A DNA stretch of 32,453 bases from an uncultured Collinsella sp. (GCA_900542965.1 UQPY01000025.1:1-32453), one strand, 5' to 3'. Positions 1 through 8,521 are shown, counted from the first letter of the stretch. Notes: generated by a model not told the origin, from the letters alone. Numbers and translations: made by a program.

Positions 1-33
1 TCGTCGGCAGCGTCAGATGTGTATAAGAGACAG
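1..33 (+). other. Illumina Nextera read-1 adapter (artefact)
   Basis: These 33 bases match the Nextera transposase read-1 adapter, ending with the 19-bp Tn5 mosaic end AGATGTGTATAAGAGACAG at 15-33. Biological sequence starts at 34, in the middle of infB. An untrimmed adapter at a contig end is an assembly artefact and should be masked. Confidence 0.98.
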
Positions 34-1477
34 GGATGACGATATCGGTCACCTTGGCGCCGCGGGCACGCATGGCCGTAAAGGTCGCGTGACCAGGGGT
101 ATCGATGAAGGTGATCTTGCGGTCGTTGATCATGACCTGCGAAGCGCCGATGGCCTGGGTAATGCCGCCCGCCTCGCCGGCAGCGACGCCGGTGTGACGG
201 ATGGCGTCGAGCAGGCTCGTCTTGCCGTGGTCGACGTGACCCATGACGGTGACGACCGGGGCACGCGGTTTAAGATCGGCGGGGTCGTCGTAGAACGAGA
301 AGGTGTTCTCCTCCTCGGGGGTGATGATCTTGATCTGGCGGCCCAGGTCGTCGGCAACGAGCTCGACGAGGTCATCGGACATGGACTGCGTCATGGTAAG
401 CGGCGTGCCCAGCAGGAACAGGCGCTTGATGATGTCGTTAGCCGGAACGTCGAGCGCCTCGGCGAGCTCCTGGACGGTAACGCCCTGGGAGACCTTGATG
501 GCGTCGAGGTCCTCGGGGTTCACGCCCTGGGCCAGCGCCTCCTCAATCTTGCGCTCTTCCTGAGCCTTTGCGGCCTCGCGCTCGCGCTTCTCCTTGCGCT
601 TTTTGCGGCGACCAGTGGACTCGCGAGAGGCCTCCTCGACGGCGGCACGAGCCTCCTCGAGCACCTTCTCGCGGCTGTACTCCTCGGCCTCGCGAGCCAT
701 GCGGCTGTAGTGGTCCTCTTCGTTGTTGTGGCCGCCCTTGCGCTTCTTGCCCTTGCCCTGCTTGTCGGGGTTGGGGAAGTCCATGCCAGCAGCGACGTTG
801 TTGCTGGCGTTGGTGCGATGGCTGTGCGGACGGCTCTCGGAGACGTTGCGCTCGGAGTTGCTGTCGGAGGCGTTGCGATCGTTACGACGGCCACCGCGAC
901 GGTCGTTGTTGCCGCCACGACGGTTGCCGCGCTCGGCGGCGCGCTCGGCCTTGGCCTTCTCCTCGGCGTCCTTCTTCTCCTTGAGCACGGTCTCCTGTGC
1001 GGCGATCTGGTCGAGCAGCGAACGGAAGCGCGAACCGGAGTCGGAAGCGGGAACGGCGCGGCGCTGGGCCTCGCGGGCAGCCTCCTCCTTCTCGCGGGCA
1101 AGGCGCTCCTGCTCAGCCTTCTTCTTAGCCTCGGCCTCGGCGCGGGCGGCCTCCTCGGCAGCCTGGGCTGCGGCAAACTGGCGGCGCTCCTCCTCGCGGG
1201 CCTTCTCGGCGGCGATGCGCTCGCGCTCGGCCTCAGCGGCGCGAGCGGCCTCCTCGGCGGCAGCTGCCTGCTCCTCGGCCTGCTTGGCGGCCTCGACTTC
1301 CTGAGCGCGGGCCTCGATCACCGAGGCGAGCTGCTTGCGGACCATGGCGACATAGGCGTCCTCCAAGGTGGAGGAAGCGGACTTAGCGGGAATCTTCATA
1401 TCGGCGAGATGACCCATCAGTTCCTTGGAGGTCATGCCGAACTCTTTGGCCAGGGTGGACACACGGACTTTTGCCAT
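34..1477 (-). CDS. infB: Translation initiation factor IF-2, N-terminal part (cut by contig end)
   Basis: IF-2 is the GTPase that places initiator tRNA on the 30S subunit and promotes subunit joining. About 481 codons are present. The start MAKVRVSTLAKEFG is the IF2_N domain. A long Lys/Glu/Ala-rich charged segment and an Arg/Gly/Asn-rich low-complexity stretch follow, then a second IF2_N-like module at about 320-370 (SQGVTVQELAEAL). The G domain begins at about 413 with GHVDHGKT (G1) and includes DTPGHATFT (G3). The reading frame stops at the adapter just after RGAKVTDIVI, so the NKxD motif and the C-terminal domains are missing. The ATG at 1475-1477 is preceded by an AGGTGA ribosome site. 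It is the third gene of the rimP-nusA-infB operon, 91 bp after nusA. Confidence 0.96.
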
Positions 1478-1498
1478 ATGACTTCACCTACCCTTTCT

Positions 1499-1560
1499 GG
1501 CACCTTGGGTGCCTAGAGACTGAACGAGCGTGGGAGACGCGCCGGGTCCCGCCCGGCGCG
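1499..1560 (-). other. Two hairpins between nusA and infB
   Basis: The 91-bp gap holds a 6-bp stem (GGCACC/GGTGCC, 1499-1513) and a perfect 9-bp G+C stem with a 5-base loop (CGCGCCGGG, 1538-1546, with 1552-1560). Neither is followed by a T tract on the minus strand. They look more like an RNA-processing or stability site between operon genes than a terminator. Confidence 0.5.
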
Positions 1561-1568
1561 ACCGCGCG

Positions 1569-2816
1569 CTAGATCAGGTCCTCCGCATCATCGAAGGCGT
1601 CGGTGTCATGGACACCGCAGAAACGGGAGCCGGGACGGGCCTGGTTGCGGCACTGGATGCCGTCCTCGGACACGAACTCGCAGCGACGGACGTCCTCGTC
1701 CTCCTCGTCACCGATCAGGTCGGCGGCGGGCTCCTCGTGAACGGGAACGTTCTTGAGGATGTCGGCGGCAAGGGTCTCGGACTTGATATCGATGTGCCAG
1801 CCGGTCAGGCGCGCGGCGAGGCGGGCGTTCTGGCCCTCCTTGCCGATGGCGAGCGAAAGCTGGTCATCGGGCACGATGACGCCGGCATAGGCCTTCTCCT
1901 CGTCGATAAGGACGCGGGTGACCTTGGCAGGCGACAGGGCGTTGGCAACGTAGACGGCCGGATCGGCATCCCACAGGATGACGTCGACGCGCTCGCCACG
2001 GAGCTCGCCCACGACGGCGCGAACACGGCTGCCCTTGGGGCCGACGCAGGCGCCCACGGGATCCAGGCGATCGTCGAGCGAATGGACGGCGACCTTGGAG
2101 CGCTGGCCGGGCTCGCGGGCAATCGACTTGATCTGGACGGTGCCCTCATAGATCTCGGGCACCTCCTGCTCAAACAGACGACGCATGAGCTCGGGGTGGG
2201 TGCGGGAGATGACAATCGGCGGACGGCTGTGCTCGCCACGGACCGGCTGCAGGTTGGAGTTGGGGTCGCGAACGTCGATGATCACGGCCTTGATGTGCTG
2301 GTTGTGCAGGTAGCGCTCGCCCATCGGACGCTCGTTGCGCTCGTTCTCGTAACGGCGCTGGTCGAAGTGCGGAAGCTCGGCCTCGACGCCCTCGCGAATC
2401 TTGACGATCGTGAAGTCGGGCGTGGACTGCAGCACGGTACCGCTGATGAGGTCACCGATTCGGCCGGAGAACTCCTCGTAGATCTGCTCGCGGGCGGAGT
2501 TGCGCACGATGGCGTTGATCTCGGCCTTGGCGTGCTGGGCGGCGATGCGGCTCGTGTTCTTGGGAGTGACGTCGATCTCCTCGAACTCGGTGAAGTTGCC
2601 CTCCTCGTCCATGGAATCGTCGATCGGCTCCAGACGGTAGACGTAGATCTTACCGGTGGTGCGGTCGATAGTCACCTTAGCGCCCCACTCAAGATGCAGG
2701 ATCTCGGCATAGCTCTTGGCGAGCGACTGCTCCAGGCGGTCGATCAGGTAGAGCTGGTCGATGTGCTTCTCCTGGCAAAGCTCCATCAGGGCGGACATCA
2801 TGTCGGATGCTGCCAT
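1569..2816 (-). CDS. nusA: Transcription termination/antitermination factor NusA
   Basis: NusA binds RNA polymerase and nascent RNA and modulates pausing, intrinsic termination and antitermination. The 415-aa protein has the RNA-polymerase-binding N-domain (about 1-130), an S1 domain (about 135-205, beginning near SGTVLQSTPDF) and tandem KH domains (DPVGACVGPKGSRV near 255; the second with AIGKEGQNARLAARL near 330). The acidic C-terminal tail contains a Cys/His pattern, C-x9-C-x10-C-x2-H (RRCEF...CRN...FCGVH), that resembles a small zinc site and is not a standard NusA element. The ATG is one base beyond the rimP stop region, so the genes are coupled. No ylxR-type gene lies between it and infB. 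Confidence 0.96.
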   Translation of the reverse strand: MAASDMMSALMELCQEKHIDQLYLIDRLEQSLAKSYAEILHLEWGAKVTIDRTTGKIYVYRLEPIDDSMDEEGNFTEFEEIDVTPKNTSRIAAQHAKAEINAIVRNSAREQIYEEFSGRIGDLISGTVLQSTPDFTIVKIREGVEAELPHFDQRRYENERNERPMGERYLHNQHIKAVIIDVRDPNSNLQPVRGEHSRPPIVISRTHPELMRRLFEQEVPEIYEGTVQIKSIAREPGQRSKVAVHSLDDRLDPVGACVGPKGSRVRAVVGELRGERVDVILWDADPAVYVANALSPAKVTRVLIDEEKAYAGVIVPDDQLSLAIGKEGQNARLAARLTGWHIDIKSETLAADILKNVPVHEEPAADLIGDEEDEDVRRCEFVSEDGIQCRNQARPGSRFCGVHDTDAFDDAEDLI

Positions 2817-2817
2817 C

Positions 2818-3312
2818 TTACTTTCCTTCCTTCACGGGCTTGAAGTCGTAGGTGGGCTTCAACTTGCACTTTTTAACATCAGAGAAATCGAGGGTAACGG
2901 ACTCGCCGTCCTCGAGCTCGAGGGTCACGTTCGTCTCGGTGGCGGCGGCAATCTTGCCGGCGTACTTGCGACGGCCCTCGGTGGCGGTGGAGGTGAGCTC
3001 GCAGTTCTCGCCCACAAAGCGGGCAAAGTCACGCGGGCGGCGCAACGGGCGCGCCATACCCGGGCTCGACACCTCGAGCGTATAGCTCGAAGAGATGGGG
3101 TCGAGCTCCTCAATCACATCGCCGACCCATTTGGTGTTGGCCGTGACGTCATTGAGCGACAGGCTCTGACCCTCGGCACCCTCGATACGCACACGCACGC
3201 AGGGGGCCTTGGTGGCACCCACGAGCTCGACGTCGACGATGTCGACATCGTGCTGGGGAGCAACGGCCTCGAGCGCGTCGATGATCGCCTGCTCGGTCTT
3301 GGTCTTGACCAT
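2818..3312 (-). CDS. rimP: Ribosome maturation factor RimP
   Basis: RimP assists maturation of the 30S subunit. The 164-aa protein fits the family length. It has the RimP N-terminal alpha/beta domain with VELVGATKAPCVRVRIE, the conserved YTLEVSSPGMARPL segment near the domain junction, and a C-terminal SH3-like barrel (KYAGKIAAATETNVTLEL, then VKKCKLKPTYDF). I chose the ATG at 3310-3312 because GGAGGT lies at the right distance. Longer in-frame starts would run through the leader terminator and promoter. It is the first gene of the rimP-nusA-infB operon. Confidence 0.95.
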   Translation of the reverse strand: MVKTKTEQAIIDALEAVAPQHDVDIVDVELVGATKAPCVRVRIEGAEGQSLSLNDVTANTKWVGDVIEELDPISSSYTLEVSSPGMARPLRRPRDFARFVGENCELTSTATEGRRKYAGKIAAATETNVTLELEDGESVTLDFSDVKKCKLKPTYDFKPVKEGK

Positions 3313-3332
3313 TGCGGCACCTCCATCCATAC

Positions 3333-3365
3333 AAAAAAGAAGCGGGGCCGAAACCCCACTTCTTT
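3333..3365 (-). terminator. Intrinsic terminator/attenuator in the rimP leader
   Basis: Read on the minus strand, AGAAGTGGGG, a 6-base loop (TTTCGG) and CCCCGCTTCT form a stem with one G-U wobble, extendable by A-T pairs, followed at once by TTTTTT. It lies between the promoter at 3391-3419 and the rimP ribosome site. Full transcripts of the operon must therefore read through it, which suggests attenuation. Confidence 0.85.
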
Positions 3366-3390
3366 CAATTACAACTTCATTTGCAAGCAA

Positions 3391-3419
3391 ACTATACCAA
3401 TACCTGCGCAAACGTGCAA
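3391..3419 (-). promoter_or_regulatory. Sigma-70 promoter for rimP-nusA-infB
   Basis: On the minus strand TTGCAC (3414-3419) and TATAGT (3391-3396) are separated by exactly 17 bp. The predicted transcript starts near 3384, giving a leader of roughly 70 nt that includes the terminator hairpin. The rest of the 257-bp gap shows no gene. Confidence 0.8.
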
Positions 3420-3504
3420 CCACAACACAAACCCGCAGGTCAGCGTGAGCACAGGTTCTCCACAAGAAATGGATAATTGGGTGTTGTCGCAAGTATCCAT
3501 AACC

Positions 3505-3546
3505 AAAGCGAGGGGCGACTCCCTGCGGAATCGTCCCTCGCTTTTT
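3505..3546. terminator. Terminator-like hairpin downstream of leuS
   Basis: A 14-bp stem (3505-3518 with 3531-3544) has a 12-base loop. On the plus strand it contains a G-U wobble and ends in TTTTT. On the minus strand, the leuS direction, the same position is a C-A mismatch and the tail is TTTGGTT. It lies 24 bp after the leuS stop and probably terminates leuS, although the better-formed polarity is the opposite one. Confidence 0.65.
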
Positions 3547-3569
3547 CATGTCAGCTATGCGCGCGGCGC

Positions 3570-6146
3570 TTACTTGACCACCAGGTTAACCAGCTTGCCG
3601 GGCACGCAGATGGCCTTGACGACCGTCTTGCCCTCAAGCCACTTGGCAACGGCTTCCTCAGCGGCAGCCTGCATCTCCTCGTTGGAGGCGTCGCGGGCGA
3701 CGTCAATGCGGCCACGGACCTTGCCGAGCACCTGTACGACGATCTGCACCGTGTCCTCGATGGACTCGGCCAGGTCGAACTCGGGCCAGGCGGCGGTGTA
3801 GGCATTGCCCTCACAGCCGAGCGCCTCGTGCCACAGCTCGTCGGCCCAGAACGGGCAGATGGGAGCAAGGACGCTCACGATATCCTTGGCCACACCGTAG
3901 CACAGCGCCTTGTCACGGGAATCGCCCTCGGTGGCGTTGAGGTAGGCACTCGCGGCGTTGACGAGCTCCATGACGGCAGAGATCGCAGTGTTGAACTGAC
4001 CGCGGTCAAAGTCCTCGGTGCACTTGGCAATGGTGCGATGACGCTCGCGATAGAGCTTCATCGCGACCTCGTCGAGCGCGGACTTGTCAAAGGCCACGTT
4101 GGCGTCGCCGGACTGGACGAGCTGCCAAACGATACGCCAGGCGCGCTTGATAAAGCGGTTGGCGCCCTCAACGGCCTTGGGATCCCAGTCGAAGTCCTTC
4201 TCGGGCGGGGCGATAAACAGGATCGCCAGACGCATGGTGTCGGCGCCGTAGGGCTCGATGACCGAGCTCGGGGGCACGACGTTGCCCTTAGACTTGGACA
4301 TGGTGTCGCCATTCTCGTCCTTGACCATGCCCTGGCACAACAGGTTGGTGAAGGGCTCGTCAACACTCAGCAGACCCAGGTCGCGTAGTGCCTTGGTAAA
4401 GAAGCGGCTGTAGAGCAGGTGCAAAATGGCGTGCTCGATGCCGCCAATGTAGTTATCGACGGGCATCCAACGGTCGGCAGCCTCGCGGGAGAAGGGCAGC
4501 TCGGTGTTGTGCGGGTCGGTATAGCGCAGGTAATACCAGCTGGAGCAGGTGAAGGTGTCCATGGTATCGGTCTCGCGCTTGGCCGGGCGGCCGCAGACCG
4601 GGCAGGTGGTCTCGTAGAACTCCTTGCACTCGGCGAGGGTCTCGCCGGCGCCCAGGTCCAGGTTCTCAGGCAGCGTCACCGGCAGCTGGTCCTCGGGCAC
4701 GGGCACGATGCCGCAGTGCTCGCAGTGGATGGCCGGGATGGGGTTGCCCCAATAGCGCTGACGGCTGATGAGCCAGTCGCGCAGACGGAACTCGACCTTG
4801 CGACGACCGCAGCCCATGGCCTCGAGGTCGGCCACGATGGCAGCCTCGCCCTCGGAGTGCTTGCCGCCGCGCATGCCGGTGTACTTGCCGGACTGGACAA
4901 GCGTGCCCTCGGCAGCGTGGGCGCAATCCCAGTCGACGGTCTCGGCATGGAAGGTATCGATGGTCTCGCCACTAGCCTCGACGGCAGCGCGGTCGTCATC
5001 GTCCAGGATGATCGGCACAATAGGCAGGTCATACTTGCGGGCAAACTCAAAGTCGCGCTGGTCGCCGCAGGGAACGGCCATGACGGCGCCGGTGCCGTAG
5101 TCGGCAACGACATAATCGGCAACCCACACGGGGACCTTCTCGCCGTTGACGGGGTTTACCACATAGCGGCCCGTGAAGGCACCGTGCTTCTCGAGGGTGC
5201 CCTGGGCACGCTCGACGGCAGAGATATGCTTGGAGTCCTCGACAATCTTGGTGACGGCCTCCTCGTACTCTGAGCCCTCGACGAGCTCATGCAGACGAGC
5301 GTACTCGGGGGCCAGGACAAAGAAGGACACGCCAAAAAGGGTATCGGCACGCGTGGTGAAGACGGTGATCTTGCCCTCATCGCCCTCGATGGGCTCGCCA
5401 TCCTGGTCGCACAGGGTAAAGTCGACCTCGGCGCCCTCGGAGCGACCGATCCAGTTGGCCTGCATCTGCTTGACGCGCTCGGGCCAGCCGGGGAGCTTCT
5501 CCAGGTCGTCGAGCAGCTCCTGGGAGTACTCGGTAATCTTGAAGTACCACTGCTCCAGGTCGCGCTTCTCGGGCTCAGTGCCGCAGCGCCAGCACTTGCC
5601 CTCGGTGACCTGCTCGTTGGCCAGAACGGTCTTGCAGGTGGGGCACCAGTTGACCGGGTTCTTCTTGCGGTAGACCAGGCCCTTTTCCCACAACTTCTCA
5701 AAGATCCACTGACCCCAACGGTAATAATCGGGGCTGCAGGTCTTGACCATGCGATCCAGATCGTAGGAGAAGCCCATGCGCTTCATCGTGGCGAGCGCCT
5801 GGTCCATGTTCTTATATGTCCAGGCAGCAGCCTGCGTATGGTGCTTGATGGCGGCGTTCTCGGCGGGCAGGCCAAAGGCGTCAAAGCCGATGGGGTGCAG
5901 CACGTCGTAGCCGCGCATACGGGCCTGACGGGCCATGGCATCGCCGATGGTGTAGTTGCGCGCGTGGCCCATGTGCAGGTCGCCCGACGGATACGGGAAC
6001 ATCTCGAGCACGTACTTCTTGGGCTTGCTGTCGTCGGTGTCGACGGCAAAGAGGTTGGAGTCCTCCCAGGCCTTCATCCACCTAGACTCAATGGCCTGCG
6101 CGTCGTATGCAGGAATCTCGTCCTTATGATCTGTGCAATCGCACAT
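3570..6146 (-). CDS. leuS: Leucyl-tRNA synthetase
   Basis: It charges tRNA-Leu with leucine and edits mischarged products. The class I signatures are present: HMGH at 58-61 (PYPSGDLHMGHARNY) and the KMSKS-type loop TMSKSKGN near 615. A zinc-ribbon-like CPTC...CWRC pair near 168-190 follows, then the CP1 editing insertion with its T-rich TRADTLFG segment. The C-terminal anticodon-binding helical region ends with GKVRGRIDV. At 858 aa it has full bacterial length. The ATG at 6144-6146 has an AAGGAG site. It stands alone between guaB and the rimP operon, and the sequence just upstream is dominated by a 119-bp palindrome. Confidence 0.97.
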   Translation of the reverse strand: MCDCTDHKDEIPAYDAQAIESRWMKAWEDSNLFAVDTDDSKPKKYVLEMFPYPSGDLHMGHARNYTIGDAMARQARMRGYDVLHPIGFDAFGLPAENAAIKHHTQAAAWTYKNMDQALATMKRMGFSYDLDRMVKTCSPDYYRWGQWIFEKLWEKGLVYRKKNPVNWCPTCKTVLANEQVTEGKCWRCGTEPEKRDLEQWYFKITEYSQELLDDLEKLPGWPERVKQMQANWIGRSEGAEVDFTLCDQDGEPIEGDEGKITVFTTRADTLFGVSFFVLAPEYARLHELVEGSEYEEAVTKIVEDSKHISAVERAQGTLEKHGAFTGRYVVNPVNGEKVPVWVADYVVADYGTGAVMAVPCGDQRDFEFARKYDLPIVPIILDDDDRAAVEASGETIDTFHAETVDWDCAHAAEGTLVQSGKYTGMRGGKHSEGEAAIVADLEAMGCGRRKVEFRLRDWLISRQRYWGNPIPAIHCEHCGIVPVPEDQLPVTLPENLDLGAGETLAECKEFYETTCPVCGRPAKRETDTMDTFTCSSWYYLRYTDPHNTELPFSREAADRWMPVDNYIGGIEHAILHLLYSRFFTKALRDLGLLSVDEPFTNLLCQGMVKDENGDTMSKSKGNVVPPSSVIEPYGADTMRLAILFIAPPEKDFDWDPKAVEGANRFIKRAWRIVWQLVQSGDANVAFDKSALDEVAMKLYRERHRTIAKCTEDFDRGQFNTAISAVMELVNAASAYLNATEGDSRDKALCYGVAKDIVSVLAPICPFWADELWHEALGCEGNAYTAAWPEFDLAESIEDTVQIVVQVLGKVRGRIDVARDASNEEMQAAAEEAVAKWLEGKTVVKAICVPGKLVNLVVK

Positions 6147-6169
6147 ATCAGCTCCTTTAATCTTAGCTG

Positions 6170-6288
6170 GGGTCGGTCGGCTTAGCTTTATTCGCTACTG
6201 CGGACAGTCCTGCGCAAGACGAAGAGCACATTAAGTGCTCTTCTTTGCGTGCGGAACTTGTAGCGAACAAAGCCAAGCCGACCGACCC
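6170..6288 (-). repeat. 119-bp palindrome in the leuS leader
   Basis: Two 29-bp arms (6170-6198, 6260-6288) match as inverted repeats with two differences. An inner perfect 9-bp stem, GAAGAGCAC/GTGCTCTTC (6221-6229, 6235-6243), forms the tip. On minus-strand RNA both arm differences become G-U wobbles, giving an uninterrupted 29-bp stem. On plus-strand RNA they are A-C mismatches. The element ends 23 bp before the leuS ATG. It may be a structured leader or a MITE-like repeat. No T-box signature is visible. Confidence 0.75.
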
Positions 6289-6322
6289 TAAGGTTAACTT
6301 GACTGATGATAACAAATACGAC

Positions 6323-6357
6323 AAGCGAGATGCCTGCGACTTGCGGGCATCTCGCTT
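6323..6357. terminator. Hairpin after guaB
   Basis: A perfect 12-bp stem (AAGCGAGATGCC at 6323-6334 with GGCATCTCGCTT at 6346-6357) has an 11-base loop. It lies 48 bp beyond the guaB stop. The T-run is short on both strands (TTTAT on plus), so it is a probable bidirectional terminator. Confidence 0.6.
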
Positions 6358-6405
6358 TATCTAAATAACGTGGTTGATACTCAACCTTTATGTGAGGCTC
6401 TTACC

Positions 6406-7917
6406 TTATCGATAAGATACGGACTGCTGAGAATCCTTCACGACAACGTCGTGGGCGCCGCCTTCGACGATGGAGGTGGAGCTGACCAGGGTCAGGCGTG
6501 CCTTTTCCTGGAGCTCGGGGATCGAGAGGGCGCCGCAGTTGCACATCGTGGACTTGACCTTGTAGAGTGTGCCGCCCACACCGTCCTTGAGGGAGCCGGC
6601 GTAGGGAACGTAGGAGTCGACGCCCTCGACGAAGCTGAGCTTCGCGGCGCCGCCCAGGTCGTAGCGCTGCCAGTTGCGGGCACGCGCGGAACCCTCGCCC
6701 CAGTACTCCTTCATGTACTGGCCGTTGACGTTGACGCGCTCGGTCGGGCTCTCGTCGAAGCGGGCGAAGTAACGGCCCAGCATCATAAAGTCTGCACCCA
6801 TGGCAAGGGCGAGTGTCATGTGGTAGTCGTAGACGATACCACCGTCGGAGCACACGGGCACGTAGACGCCAGTCTCCTCGTAGTACTCGTCGCGAGCGCG
6901 GCAGACGTCGATCAGCGCGGTGGCCTGGCCACGGCCGATGCCCTTGGTCTCGCGGGTAATGCAGATGGAACCGCCGCCGATACCGACCTTGATGAAGTCG
7001 GCACCGCAGTCGGCCAGGAACCGGAAGCCCTCGGCGTCGACAACGTTACCGGCACCGACCTTGACGTCCTCGCCGTAGTTGGCGCGGATCCACTCGATGG
7101 TGCGCTTCTGCCACTCGCTGAAGCCCTCGGAAGAGTCGATGCACAGGACGTCGGCACCGGCCTCGATGAGCAGCGGCACGCGCTCGGCATAGTCGCGGGT
7201 GTTGATACCGGCGCCGACCATGTAGCGCTTGTCGTTATCGAGCAGCTCGTTGGGGTTGGTCTTGTGGCTGTCGTAGTCCTTGCGGAAGACGATGCCCATA
7301 AGGTGATCGTTGTCGTCGACGATAGGCAGAGCGTTGAGCTTGTTGTCCCAGATGACGTCGTTGGCAACCTTAAGGCTGATGTTCTTGTCGCCCACGATGA
7401 GCTGCTCACGCGGGGTCATGAACTCGGAGACCTTCTTCTGGTGGTCATCGCGGCTGGGGCGATAGTCACGGCTGGTGACGATGCCAAGGAGCTTACCCTT
7501 GGGAGTGCCATCGTCGGTGACCGGCATGGTGGAGTGACCGGTCTTCTCCTTGAGCTCGATGACCTGCTCCATGGTCATGTCGGGGGTCAGCGTGGAATCA
7601 GACTGAACGAAACCAGCCTTGTGATCCTTGACGGCCTTGACCATAGCGGCCTCGGACTCGGCGCTCTGGGAACCGTAAATGAAGGACAGGCCACCCTCGG
7701 TAGCGAGCGCGACACCCATGTCGACGCCCGAGACGGACTGCATGATGGCGGAAACCATGGGGATGTTCAGGGTGATTGCCGGCTTCTCACCGCGCTTAAA
7801 GCGGGTTAGCGGCGTCTTGAGAGAGACGTTGTTGGGGATGCACTGCGAGGACGAGTAACCAGGGACCAGCAGATACTCCGAAAACGTGTGGGACTCACCG
7901 GGAAAGAACGTAGCCAT
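6406..7917 (-). CDS. guaB: IMP dehydrogenase
   Basis: It oxidises IMP to XMP with NAD+, the rate-limiting step of guanine nucleotide synthesis. The 503-aa protein has the catalytic (beta/alpha)8 barrel interrupted by a CBS-domain pair at about 105-225 (TMEQVIELKEK...ALPIVDDNDHLMGIV). The active-site loop GIGGGSICITRETKGIGRGQ places the nucleophilic Cys at 319. The IMP-binding CSDGGI and the mobile flap region follow. The ATG at 7915-7917 has an AAGGAG site. It is monocistronic and divergent from the ModE-like gene. Confidence 0.96.
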   Translation of the reverse strand: MATFFPGESHTFSEYLLVPGYSSSQCIPNNVSLKTPLTRFKRGEKPAITLNIPMVSAIMQSVSGVDMGVALATEGGLSFIYGSQSAESEAAMVKAVKDHKAGFVQSDSTLTPDMTMEQVIELKEKTGHSTMPVTDDGTPKGKLLGIVTSRDYRPSRDDHQKKVSEFMTPREQLIVGDKNISLKVANDVIWDNKLNALPIVDDNDHLMGIVFRKDYDSHKTNPNELLDNDKRYMVGAGINTRDYAERVPLLIEAGADVLCIDSSEGFSEWQKRTIEWIRANYGEDVKVGAGNVVDAEGFRFLADCGADFIKVGIGGGSICITRETKGIGRGQATALIDVCRARDEYYEETGVYVPVCSDGGIVYDYHMTLALAMGADFMMLGRYFARFDESPTERVNVNGQYMKEYWGEGSARARNWQRYDLGGAAKLSFVEGVDSYVPYAGSLKDGVGGTLYKVKSTMCNCGALSIPELQEKARLTLVSSTSIVEGGAHDVVVKDSQQSVSYR

Positions 7918-7996
7918 GTTTCTCCTTTTTCCATGCGACCGGTCGGCTGCAGGCCTCGTAGGACCCAGCCCAACCTTGGGCGCCCAATACTGGGGA

Positions 7997-8025
7997 AGTA
8001 TCTTAACGCACTTTGGCTGCTACAA
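7997..8025 (-). promoter_or_regulatory. Possible guaB promoter
   Basis: On the minus strand TTGTAG (8020-8025) and GATACT (7997-8002) have a 17-bp spacer. Both hexamers are imperfect. The -35 box overlaps the -10 of the divergent gene, so the two promoters would compete. Confidence 0.35.
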
Positions 8026-8026
8026 T
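8018..8026 (+). promoter_or_regulatory. Extended -10 promoter for the ModE-like gene
   Basis: TGCTACAAT fits an extended -10 element (TGn followed by TACAAT at 8021-8026). No good -35 is visible, as is usual for this class. The predicted start near 8033 leaves a leader of roughly 80 nt. Confidence 0.5.
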
Positions 8027-8110
8027 GCATGATTTAAGAAGAGCACACGAGGGTTTGACGCAGGCTTTGCGTTTGCCCAGCAAACACTTTAGCGGGGAGA
8101 CGTGGAGCAC

Positions 8111-8458
8111 ATGGAGTACAAGACAACGGCAAAGTTGGTCATTCAAGCGTGCGACAAGGATCTGCCGGGCGTGTTCGGCCACGGCTGCGTCTTGCTGCTG
8201 CAGGGTATCGCCCGCGAGCACTCGCTCAACCGCGCCGCCAAGAGCATGGGTATGGCATATTCCAAAGCGTGGCGCATCGTGAATGAGGCCGAAGGGCAGC
8301 TGGGTTGCAAGCTCATCGAACGCGACGGCGCCCGCGGATCCACGCTCACCCCCGCCGGCGAGCGGGCCATAGCGGTCTACGAGGAGCTGCAGACCGACAT
8401 CAACAACGTCATCGCTACCAAAGCCGACGCCCTCATCGCCAGCATCAACGCAAAGTAG
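8111..8458 (+). CDS. ModE-type winged-helix DNA-binding protein (no molybdate domain)
   Basis: The 115-aa protein is a single LysR/ModE-type winged helix. VFGHGCVLLLQGIAREHSLNRAAKSMGMAYSKAW is the characteristic recognition region, followed by LGCKLIERDGARGSTLTPAG (wing) and a dimerisation helix. In ModE the DNA domain is followed by TOBE molybdate-binding domains. Those are absent here, so the ligand, if any, is unknown. Such stand-alone ModE-N proteins often control metal or molybdoenzyme genes, but none is in this window. An in-frame GTG lies at 8102. I prefer the ATG at 8111 because GGGGAG would sit only 2 bases from the GTG. Confidence 0.8.
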   Translation: MEYKTTAKLVIQACDKDLPGVFGHGCVLLLQGIAREHSLNRAAKSMGMAYSKAWRIVNEAEGQLGCKLIERDGARGSTLTPAGERAIAVYEELQTDINNVIATKADALIASINAK

Positions 8459-8521
8459 TCCTTTTAGGCGGTTTTTAGCCCACAGCGCCCTCGGGTTGAG
8501 GCTCGCGCCACAAAACGGGCC

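Noticed and set aside
6150..6290. T-box riboswitch for leuS
   Set aside because: A T-box leader would need the conserved T-box sequence, a specifier loop and a competing terminator. Only a long palindrome is present.
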